From Actinospineispora spinosispora DSM 44797 (GTDB lineage Bacteria > Actinomycetota > Actinomycetes > Mycobacteriales > Pseudonocardiaceae), in assembly GCF_000429025.1 (NCBI RefSeq), contig NZ_AUBB01000029.1:1-64000 (forward strand): a stretch of 64,000 bases of DNA, given 5' to 3'. Numbering within the stretch: the first letter of the stretch is position 1; the number at the start of each line of letters is the position of its first letter. The notes beneath the pieces are model-generated. The model searched no databases and was not told the DNA's origin. It saw only the letters and a program-made list of their open reading frames with translations. The position numbers and the translations under genes were made by a program. This document shows, piece after piece, positions 24,001 to 36,000 of this stretch.

Positions 24001-27000
24001 CGCGCGGGTGCTGGCCGGTACGCGGTTCAGCGCCTCCGTCCTGGATCGAGGCGACACCCGCCCTGCGCTTGCCGAGCTGGAACCGGTCGTGGCGCGGTGG
24101 CTGACAGAGCCGGGTTCCAGCGCGGAACAGCTGTGGCTCGGCAGCGACGCCACCGCGACGTTCACCGGCCTGATGCTGGGTCAGACGGGCTGGGTCGAAA
24201 TGATCCTCGGCAGTTTCGAACCTCACCTCACCGAGTTCGAGGACACGCCCCGCGACGTGCTGGAAACCGCCGTCGCGGCACTGAACCAGGCCGAGAAGCA
24301 CCTCGACTCGGTCACGGTCTTCCTCCAGCACGTGGACGGGCCGAGCGCCCAGCTGGACGAGCTGCGGCATCGGCACCTGGCCACCAGCGCCCGGTTCGCC
24401 GCGATACGCGGCCTGCGTGCGGAGGTCACCGGACTGCTGAACGCCTATGAGGGTCTGGACTTCGCGCAGCGCAACACGGTCTGGCGCATCGAGCAGACCG
24501 TGGAGGGCTACGAGCTGATGTTCGAGGACGCCGATGACGACCCACGGGCTCGCGCTGAGTGGTTGGCCGACGAGTACGACCAGGACCCCCGTTCGGGAAT
24601 CGACGGTCTGGCGTCGATGCTCTCTCAGCTCACCGACTTGCCGAGGACACCGCTGATCGTCGAGCTGACCGAGGCCGTCGAACGGTGGCTCGAGGACTTC
24701 CGGCGAATGCAGGAGACGACCGTGGTCGCCGAGGCCGGGCCGGGCTCGCCCCGGGCACGCAGGACCGCTCTGGACCACTGGACCGACGCCGAGCTGCGGA
24801 GGTTCGCCGCGCTCCTGGGCAGACTGGGCGCGGCCATCCAGGAGGTGTGGGCGGAGCAGGGCTTCGACGCTCGTCCGGCACCGGCCGACCCCGCCGATCG
24901 CGCCGCGCTGATCGCGGCCGGTCACATCCCGGTCTACCGGGGACTCCGCGGTCCGGGCGCCGCGGCGCACGCCGAGCAGTTCCGCACCGGCGACGTCGTC
25001 TACGTCGGTCTCGCTGAGGTCCTCGAAGGTTCGGGGACGAACCTGACCACGCACCGGCACCGTGCACTCGCCGTCTTCACCAAGGAGGACGAGGCCGGCC
25101 GGCCCACCGAGGGTGAACTGATCGCCGGCTACCTGCACCGCGATGCCGTGGTCATGAGCTTCGACGACGCCATCGCGCTGCGCACCCAGGACCTGGCCGA
25201 TTTCGGCGAGACACTCCCGGCCGACATCGCGAACATGATCCAGGGCGACCTGGGGTTCTGGGCCGCGCTGCGTGGAATCGACGCGATCCACGGCGAGGAG
25301 GACCTCCCCCAGTCCGAGGATGACGTCTACGCCGGCGTCGACTACCTGCTGCAGAACCGGGGTGCGCTGCTCGTCGAACCCACCGTCACCGGGGTGCCCG
25401 ACGGTGGAACAGTCGTGGCGAACATGTCCGGCCACGAGGGGCAGGTCCGGATGCAGCCTGAGATCGACAGGTTGGAAGCGGGCTCCCGCCCGTTGGACCG
25501 CACGGAGCTTCCGAACCTGGCGCGGGGCCAGCCGGAGCTGCCGACGAGGGACCGGAGGGCGGCGGCCTCGCACTGGTGGGCACAGCGCAACGACCGAGGC
25601 AGCGCCACACCGGCGCTGATGCTCGCGGCCGGGGCGGTGGGTAGTGGCGTCGCCGGTGCCGGGTTGTTGCTGTCCCCCCGGACCGCCGTCCTCGGGTCGG
25701 TGCTGCTCGTCGTGGGTGCCGTGGCGGTCCGGGGTCTGCTCTCGTGGTTCGGCAACGGCGGTGGCCCGCGCGGACCGCCGCCCGCCGCTCCGACCGGCAT
25801 CCACCAGTCGGGCACACAGGTCACCCCCTTCGCCGAGGCGACGAGCACCAGTCCGTCCCCCGGACCGCGTGGCACACTGCGTCGGGCGTTCACGCGGGTC
25901 GTGCTGATCACCGCGACCGCCGGCGGGCTGCTCGTGGTGTCCGCTCTGCCAGCCGTCGCGGCGCCCGCCGGTATCGCCACCGGTCAGAGTTCACCCGCGC
26001 AGCTGCCGCTCTGGGTGGGGGCCTCGGTGGTCGTGGCCGGGATGCTGTTCGCCAGCCCCTTCATCCACCTCGGCCGGAACAGCACCGGCTGGGCTCTCGC
26101 GCTGGCCGCCGCGCGCGGTCTCCTCGGCGCCGCCACGGTGCTCGCGGTGCTGGCATCGGTCACCCCGTCACCCGCCTACGTCTGGTTGGCCCACTGGCGG
26201 GATGGCTGGCCGTCGAACGCCCTCACGCTGGCGGCCGGGATCGGTGTCGCCGTTGCCATCACCCGGGCCACCAACAGCTGGATGCGGGGGTCATTCCCGG
26301 ATGGCCTGATGTCGAGCGCCCGCCGGCCCGCCGGCGTGCTGATCCGGGTCTCCGGGGCGGCGACGGCCGAGCGGGATCGATACCTGCTTGGCCGGGTGAT
26401 CCACCTCGGCACCACCTCGGACCTGCTCGATCTGGCTGCCGTCGCCGGGCTCGCCGGGTTGGCCGAGCACCCGTCGCTGGGTGCGGGCGGGTGTCGTGGG
26501 CTGTGCGCGATCGACGGGTTCAACCGTCGTATCCGCGCCAGGGGTGGCCCCGGCGACGTCGTGTTCTACCTGCACGACGACGGCATCATCTACACCGACA
26601 CGGCGACCCTCGCGGCCCTGCGCGGCGGCGCGCTCGACCAGGCCGCGGTGCTGGCCCTGATCGACCAGGTGAGCCTGCGCCTGGCCGACTTCACCAGAAC
26701 CCGGGTCCAGGTCAGGGTCGCACCCACGTCGACGACGATGCCGGATCTGGGGGCGCTGCGCGATGCACTCGGCGCGGGGCTGTCGAGGGCACCCGCTCTG
26801 CTGTCGACGATCAGCTGGCGGCTCACCCAGGTCTCGCTGCGGGTGTCCCCGGACAGGTGGATCACCTGGCGATCCACCATGCGGGATCTCTTCACCCTCT
26901 TCGTGATCCTCAAGCCCGCCCTGCTGCCGGGCCTCGCGTGGCATGACTACCTGTGGGTCGATGTGGCGCTCCTCGGCGCGGCGCTCGCTCCCCCGGTGGC

Positions 27001-30000
27001 GCTGTGGCTGCGCCGACTCCCGATCCGCCACGATGACCTGCGCCCACGGCGGCGCGACCGAGTGGCTGACTCGGTCCTCCCACCGAGTTCGAACGTCACC
27101 GACCACACGGACGCTCTGCCGGCGGATCTCCTCGAGGTCTTCGACATCGAGAACTGGGCCACGCTGGCCCTCGAGATCCGCCACGGTGTCCAGGCCGTCT
27201 ATGACCTGCTGCGGCACAGCGGTGTCGCTGGGGCGCTGCACCGACACACCACCCGCCACGACGAGCACCTCGGCACGCCGTATCGACTTCGGACTCGGCT
27301 GCTCGACGCCGAACAGTTCGCCGAGGCCAACCGGGCCAACGGCGGAGATTCCACCCTGCCGGACGCATTCCGGGGACGCACGCACGGTGGGCTGTACTTC
27401 CCGGAGAAGCGGTTCTGGTTCTCCGACGATCCTTCGGTGCGCGCCGAACAACTCATCGAGACCGCGACCCTGCTGCTACACGAGTGGGTGCACGAAGCCG
27501 ACTTCGAGCAGGTCGGCATCCATCGATCCGAACGCAACGCCTTCGAGGTCCAGCACCTGGTGGCGAGGATGCTGCGGGCCACGCTGCTTCTCGGATCCGG
27601 CTCACCGGCCCAGCGGACCGCCGCGCGGCGGCTGGTCGCCCAGTTCGGTGAGCTGTTGGCACAGTGGCGCCCGAGCACCGGTTTCGACTCGCCGGCGAAC
27701 GCCCCGGTGAGCTACCCGCTGCACACCGGCTACGACTACCTGTACTCCCCGAAGACACCCGACTCCGCCATCACCGTCACCCGGACCGCGGCGGATGACA
27801 CCGTTTCGCGGCTCGCTCAGGTTTTCGCCGAGCACGAGAACCACCCGGAGCTGTTGCGTCTCGCCCAACCGATCGTGGCCCAGGTGCGTGGTCAGGGATG
27901 GGCCGAGACCAGCGCGCTGGCCGCGCGGTTCTCCCTCAGCGAGAGCCAGGTGCTGCTGGCCGCGTTGATCTCCGGTGAGCTGGTGCACTCCGGCGACGGA
28001 AAGCTCGTCGCCAAGCACGCTGGTCCGCACGGCACTGGCACGCCGCCCTCCGCCACGCTGACCAGCGGGGACGGCGCCCAACAGACGACCATGCGAATCA
28101 CCGGCCGCACCGCCTTGATCGGTGGCCACCCGCACAACGACGTCGTCATCGGCGGGACCGGCCGGGTCTCCCCCGTGCACGCGGTCCTGTTCAACTACGG
28201 TGACGGCTGGTACCTGCGCGACCTCGGTTCGGTTCACGGAACACAGTTGTCCGGCCGCCGGATCGGCTTGCCCTCGGCACTGCGCGACGGCGACGTCATC
28301 ACGATCAGCGGCGCCCGGTTGGTCTTCCACGACGGGTCCGGCGTCGGTTCCAGCGACGCCGGCCCCCGCGAGACCGGTTCCGACGAAGCCGGTTTCAGCT
28401 CGGTCCGTCTGCTGGCCGGGGTCGCGGTCACCGGGGCGGTGTCGATCCTCTGGTTCCAGATCGACACCTCGACGTTCCGGCTCGGCGTCGCGGCGCTCGT
28501 CGTCGTCGGCGTGCTGATCAGGGCGAACCACCGGGCCCGGTCGGGTGCCGGTGCCGTCAGCGCCTCGCCGAGCCGCGAGGACATCGAGCTGGCCGCGCGG
28601 CTGGCCGGGATCGTCGACGAGCTCACGACCGACGACGGCCACCCGCTTCTGCGCAAGCTCCCCTCGGCATGGCTCGACAAGGCACGCGAGCAGCTGGACC
28701 TGGATGCACCGGACGTGGCGGTCGCCTCGGCGCTCGTCCGGCAGTGGCTCGACGTGGAGACCCGCGACCAGGTGTCGATCACGCTGCGGGAGATCGAACG
28801 GCTGCTGGCGGCACGCCCCGAGCAGGGCACCACCGTCGGGATCACCGCACCGGTGCAGCTGCACTACACGATGCTCCTCGGCCTGTTGTCCTACCTCGAG
28901 GACGGGTTGCGCCAGCTGAAGCGACGCGCGGCGCCGGGCGACGCGCAGCTACGGTCGGCAGCGCGGCGGGTGGCCGCCCAGCTCGACGCGCAGCTGGACG
29001 CGCTGTTGACGGAACCGGCCGTGGCCTCGGTCGGATCACGGCTGATCAACCTGCTGGGCAGGCGCGGCTACGCCGTCCCGGTGGCCACGCTTGCTGCTGA
29101 CCTGTTCCTGCCACTGTGGCTGGTCGAGTCGGTCGCCGAGCGGCACCCGGGGTTGCGGTCGAAGAACGGAAAGATCAGCACGGTCACCACGGGCAGTGCG
29201 GAGACACTGGTCGTCCCGGACCGGGCCCGGGACGACATCACCGAACAGAGCGGGTACTGGTTGCTGCCGGGGCTGCCGACCGTGCTGCGTCAGGGCTACT
29301 GGACGACGTTGCTCGATGAGATCCAGAGGCTCTGGTCGGCGCCCGCTTCCTCGAACGCCGCGACGTCGAGCACGACACTCGGCACGACGCTGTCCGTCGA
29401 GGTCGCCATCCAGCTGCCCAGCAACATCCCGGCCGAGGACATCAGGTCCGACCGGGTGCTGGTGGAGGTCGAGCGGATCGCCGGGGGCTGGCGGTTGCTC
29501 GCCATCCACCCGATCCGCCTGGATCGCGCCACCGCCTGGCGCGCCGCGACCTCGGCGGACATCGACGCGCTGGCTCCCGCGCGGGCCTGGGAGCTGCTCG
29601 ACGGGCTCTACGACGTCGCGGTGGGACTGGCGCGGGCACCGGTCGTCGACCACCGGCTGCGCACCGATCTCACCGTCGACCCGGCACAGTTCGTCGAGGT
29701 CCACCGGCTGCTGGCAAACCGGGCCGGTGTGCCGTCGGCGAGCATCGAGAACCAGCTGCGGGCATTGCACGCGGCGTTCACCGGGCTGCTCGACCACCTC
29801 CCCGCCCATCAGGCGGCCGACGTGCACCGGGTGCTGACGCTCTGGGTCGATGCCGAACGGCCCTCGGACGGGCTGCTCACCTACCTGGCTGGCGCCATCG
29901 CCGTCGAGCGGGACACCCCGGCTCACCTCGTCGGGCTGCTGACCGCGCTGAGCCACCGGATCGCGGCGCTGCGCGCGACCCCGGCCAGCGGCATGTTGTT

Positions 30001-33000
30001 CGCGGGCGAGCAGACGACCGAGTCCGACCGGCGCGTCGAGCAGCTCACGGCCGGGCTGCGCCGCGAGCGGAGCGAAGGCCGTCTGGTCGTCCCGCACGGC
30101 GACGAGCTGCCCACCGTCAGGCATGCGCGGGTCGAGGTCGAGGTGTGGCACACCGATGACGCCGACGAGCGCCTGCGCACTCGGGGGCTGGGCTGGGTCA
30201 ACGACCGCGATGCGCCGCTGCTGCTGTTCGGCTGGGCGGAACGCAATGTCATGGTCGCCCCCCGGTGGGTCGTCAACCGGGTCATCGAACATCAGCGCGA
30301 GGGCAGGCTGTCGAACACCTGGTGGCTCAGGGCCTCGGACTACGAATGGCGTTTCCGGTTGGCCGGTAACGACCTGGGCGACGAGCGCATCGCCACGGCT
30401 GAGGGCTTGGTCAAGGAATGGTTCGACGCGCAGCGACGCGCGGAGGCCGCCGCCGCGCTGCACCGCGCCGAAGCACTCCTCGTCCAGGCCGAGCGGGCGT
30501 TCGCGCTGCTTGACGGCAAGGGCGAAGACAAGAACGGCGGGGACAAGAACGGCGGGGACAAGAACACGGTCACCGCGAGTGTGCTCAACGACGCGCTGTT
30601 CACCCTGACCGCGCTGACCGAGCTGGCCTCCACCGTGGCTCTCACCCTCGACGAGGTGGCGATCTCGCGGGTGCGGGGTGACCGCGCGGTGCGCGAGCGG
30701 CTGCGCACGCTGCGGTTGCGCATCGACGCGCTGTACACCGGGGCCGGGGGGCTGCCGGAGCTGCTCATCGAGGCGACCCACCGGGTGAACTCCGCACTGG
30801 ACGACGCCGAGGGCCCGATCACCTTCGAGCAGCTGTCGCAGCTGACCGACACCCCGGTGTCGCTGGTGTACGTGGCGGTCGCGTGGGCTGGGCTGGACAT
30901 CGACCTCACCACGTTCCAGGTGTGGGCCACCGGGACGCCGTGGACCGACGAGGACACGCTCGCCGCGGTGGTGGCGCTGGCCAGGACGGCCGAGCAGGTG
31001 CGTCTGGCCGCCGAGCTGCGCGCCCGCTACGGCGCCGACCTACGGCTGTGGAACACCGCGATCGACGCCCGCAACCGGCTGGCGGCACACACCTCGTGGT
31101 GGACCCACGACATCGACCTCCTACGACGGATCGCCGCGCCCGGTGCCCGGGTGGAGCGGGACTCCCCTGTCGAGCCCGCCGCGTTCGCCGCCGCGCTGGA
31201 CGCGCTGCGCCCCGGTTCCGGGCAGCACGGCTCGATGAGCGTCGAGCTGGACGGCCTGTTGCGGGCGCTGGACCTCGCGATGCAGAAACACGACTACCTG
31301 CACTCGCTCGACTCGACGCGGGACGAGAGCGTTCTGCTCAGCGCGATCAGGACCGTCCTCGACACCACCGCCGAGTCCACCCCCGGCCGGTCGCTGTGGT
31401 CCTCGGTGCTGGCCAGGCACCACGACCTGCTCGTGCTGCGCGACCGGCCTCGGGGGCACGAGACCAACGAGATCGTCCTCGCGCGCGTGGCCTTCGACGC
31501 GGCGCTGGCCGCCGCGATCGCGGGTTCCACCGCGACCGACGGTCCGTGGGCGCCGATCCTGGCCGCCGCCGACGAGCGACGCATGCTCACCTCGACCGAG
31601 GAGCGTGAGCTGTTCGAGTCGCACAGAGCGGTGATCGCGGCGGCCGAGCAGTTGGTCACGCTGTCGCGCGCGGCGGAGGACGGGCAGCAGCTCGACGACG
31701 GCGTGCACCGCTCCACGCTGCGTCAGCTGCTGCACCACGTCGCCGCCGCCGACCTGCTCGCCGAGGTCCGGGCCGAGCTCACCGCACGCCTCGACGAGGA
31801 CGAGTTCACCGACCGGACCGACCGGATCCGCGCGGCGCTCGACGCGAACAGCACCGACCTGGCGCTGCCTCCGGGACGGTTCGCCAGGGTTCTGCTGGAG
31901 CGCGCGACGCTGTCGCACCTGGCCGAGACCCTGTTCGAGGTCGAGGACGCCGCCGACGGGGATCCGGCCCGCTTCCTCGACGCGGTCACCGAGGCGTGGG
32001 AGACCGCGCTCGCGGACCGGGACCGGCTGCTCACCGAGCGGCGCGTCGAGCTGGCCGCCGAGCTGGGCATCTCACCTGCCGAGCTGGACGCGCTGCTCGC
32101 CGACTACGACCAGCGCCCCGCCGGCTCCGGCCGGCCCGACCGGCGCGATGACGCCGGGTCCGCCCGGATCGGTGTCCTGCTCGGCGTGACCGGGTCGGCG
32201 GGTGTGCTGCTGCTCGCCGCCGGTCACCTGTTCCTGCCGGTACCGCCCGCCGGTGTGGTGCACGCGATGACGCAGTGGGTGGCGCCCGCGCTGCTGGTCG
32301 CGGTCGCGCTGCGGGGGCCGGTGGCCCGCCTGGTGGATACGCTGACCGGGGAAAGCGTGTGGCGAGCGCAGGCCAGAGCCAACGATCTGCACGACGAGTT
32401 CACCGTGATGGCGACCACCGTCGGCGGCCTCGACGCGCTGCGCGCGAAGTACGGCCCGATCCAGGAGCAGGTGCTGCTGGCCGAAGCCCGCCTGCGGCGG
32501 CTGACCGATCGGGCGACACCGGTCGACGAGGGGCTGCGTGCGTCGGTGCGGCGGGTTCGGCTGCTGCTCGACACGATGGTCTCTGATCGTCGCGTGCTGC
32601 GGGAGGTCGGCGGCCTGCTGAGTGCCCTGCTCGACCGCGCCGACGGCATCGCGGCGGCGGACGCACTGGCCGCCGAGCTGTCCCTGCCGGTCGACCTGGT
32701 CGTGGCCATCGCCACGGCGCATCCCGGGTTCCGGTCGGTGAACGGGCTGATCGAGACCGCCGGGGGACACAGCAGCGCCGCACTGTCGACGCTCATCGAA
32801 CGTCACCTCACCGCGACCGACACCGACCTGAGGCTGGTCGAGCAGCTGCTCGACCGCGCCGCCGCCCGATTGACCGTGGAGGGCGCCGCCCCCACAAATC
32901 TGATCGCGCTGGCGCACCGGTGGTCCGCGCGAGGCGGCGACCGCTACTCCGGTAACCCGCCCTCGGCCGCCGAGGCACTGGTCCTGCGCTGGAGCGCCGC

Positions 33001-36000
33001 GTGGTCCAGAGACGACTCGCTGACCGCCGTCGAGGCGCGGGCGCTGCTCGACGGGCTCGACGTCGTCGCGTTCGCCATGGCGCGGCCCACCGGCTGGCGG
33101 TTGCACCTCGCCGTCGGTCCGGCGCGGTTCGCCACGCTCCATCAGCTGCTCGCGGCGAAGGCAGGCGCGCCGACGGCGGGCTTCGACGATCAGCTCCGTG
33201 CGCTGGACGGCGCGGTGACCAGCCTGCTGAGCGTGCTGCCCGCCGACCGGGCGGTCACGCTGGGGCAGGCGCTGACGGGCTGGCGGGACGGCTCGATGCC
33301 CGCCGGGTTGCTCGACTACCTGGCCGCTGAGCTGAGCGTCGAGCACGACACCCCGTCGCATCTGGTCCCGGCGTTGACCGTGCTGACCCACCGGCTGGCG
33401 CAGCTGCGCGACACCGGGCGTGGTCACCGGGGCGAACACGGCCACAGCACGTCGGTGACCTCGCTTGCGGTCAGTGTGGCGTTCGGGATGCTGGGCGCGC
33501 TCGCCTACGGCACGAACCCGACCGTCGCCACGGTCGCCGCTGCGGTCACCGCCGCGGTGGTATTGGCGCCGCGCCTGCACCGGCACGGCGGCGGCCCGGC
33601 CGCGCACGGCGCGGCCGACCGGCCGAGGGCGCGTGCCCCGCCGAAGACCCAGCTGCTGATCGACACCGCCCGCGAGCTGTCCGGCGCGGCGTGGACGCTG
33701 CTCACCGAGACCCGGACCCGCCGGGTCGTCACCACGGTGGTCGCTGTCCTGATCACCGCCTCGGTGGCCGTCGCGCTGCGCACCGGACACGGCGAGGCCG
33801 CCCAGGGCGGCGCCATGATGGGGCTGTTGTGGCTGCCTTGGCGCAACCGCAAGCCCGGCGAGCAGGCCGGCGAGCAGGCCGAGCGGCCCCGCACGACGTG
33901 GCGCGACCTCGGTCGGGACTTCCGGCTGCTCTGGGCGGCCAGGGTGATCAACGACGGCGGGACCGCCGTGACGTCGGTGGCGTTGCCGATCATCGCCACC
34001 GAAAGCCTGCACGCCTCGACGTTGCAGACCTCGCTGCTGAACTCCCTGCAGTACGGGGTGAGCCTGCTGATCAGCCTGCACGCGGGCCGGTGGGTGGCGA
34101 AGACCGACAAACGCCGGTTGATGATCGGAATCCACCTGGCGCGGCCGGTGCTGATCCTGTCAATCCCGATCGCCTGGGCCGCCGGACTGCTCACCCTGGG
34201 CCAGCTGTATGTGGTGGCGGGCATGCTCGGCGGGCTGTTCCTGGTGCACACCATCGCCGCCAAGAGCTACCTGCCCGAGGTATCGCCCAAGAACGAGGTG
34301 GCCCAGCGCAGCGCCCGGCTGGAATCGGGTTCGGTGGGGGCGCAGAGCGCGGGGGCCGGCTTCGGCGCCGCGCTGGTCGGGCTGGTGGGCGGCCCGTTCA
34401 GCATGGTGCTGGACGCGCTGTCCGACCTGGCGGCGGCCGGTTTCCTCACCCGGCTCCGGACCCAGGAGCCGACGCAAGGGCCCCAGGCCGCGGGTTCCGG
34501 GTCGGCCCAGCCGAAGAAGCAGACCTCCTCGGTGTTCGACGGGCTGAAGGTGATCGGCGGCCACCGGGTCCTGCGTCCGCTCGCCTTGTACGACGGGCTG
34601 ACCAGGACGCTGTTCGCCGCGATCTTCGCCACCCAGGTGGTGTATCTGGTGCGGGTGCTGCACGCCCCGGCCTGGGTGATCGGCGCGATCAGCGCGGCCA
34701 CGGTGCTCAGCGGGTTCCTCAGCGCGCTGCGTGCGACGTCGATGCTGAGCAGGCCGGACTCCTCGGCCGGGCGAGTGCTGTGGTTGACGCCGGTGCTGGC
34801 CGGGCCGCTGCTGCTGGCCTATCCGTTCGCCCCGGCCGGCGTGGCCGGTTTCGTCCTGGCCGGGGTGACGTTGACCGCCATCTCGGTGGTGACCCGGCTC
34901 CGGATCCCGGTCACCGTGGTCTACGTCCAGAGCACCGTCGAGCGCGGTTCGATGCCCGCCGTGTTCGCGGCCCAGATGTTCATCAGCAATCTGGGCGTCC
35001 CGTTCGGTGCGCTCGGCGGCGGCGCGGTGGCCACCGTGCTGGGCATGCGGCCCACCTCGGCCGGTCTGCTCGCGCTGAGCTGGGCGGCGTCGCTGGTGCT
35101 GGTGCTGTCTCCGCTGCGGACCGTGCGAACCTTCGACGACCTCACGGCGGTGGATGTCTCGGTGGATGTCCCGGTAGCGGCACCGAAGACGACGGACCGG
35201 GGCGGGCGTGGCGAGTCCGGTCACGCCCAGCTCGGCGTCCTGGCCGGCGTCGGTGCCGCGGTGGTCGGGCTGGTCGCACTCAGCATCGTGACCACACCGT
35301 TCGTCGCGCTGGTCGTCGGTGGCGGCACGGCGGCGCTCACCACCGCCGGGATGCTCACCCGAGGGTTGCTCACCGGGTCACCGGCCCGCCGGGTGCTCAG
35401 CGAGCAGGACCGGCGGGCGGTGTTGCGCGCCGTGCGGGGCCTGCCCGACGAGCTGGTGGGCGCTTTGGGCGGCCAGGTCCGCGAGGACGGGACGCGCACC
35501 ACGGTGCTGCTGCCAGACCAGGTGTTGCGCGAGCGGCTGACCCTGCTGCTCGGTGACCGGGACGCCGCCAGGGTTCTCGCGTCGTTGACCGCGCTGGCCT
35601 GGCGGGACGACGCCGGTCACCGGCGGGAGCTGCTCGTCGACACCACCGAGCGGGAACTGTCACTGTTCGGGCTGCTCGACGACGTGCTCGAACACGCCCG
35701 CAGCTACCCGGCGGACGAGCCCGCCTCGGCCGGGCGGTCGGCGCGCGAGCACCTGCTGGCGCGACGGCTGCACGACGCCCGCGCGGCACACGGGCCGCTG
35801 GCTGAGGCGTTGGACGAGTTGGCGGCGGCGCACCGGCAGGTGGCCGTCCGGGAACGCGCGCTGGCCGAGGCCGCGACCGGGCAGTCTCTGGAGCCGGTCC
35901 GCGCGGCGGCGCAGCACGCCGAGATCGTCGCCGAGGAACAGCGGGCCCGGTGGCACCGCATCGAGGAGCTGATCGCGAAGCTCGACGAGCTCGACATGGT

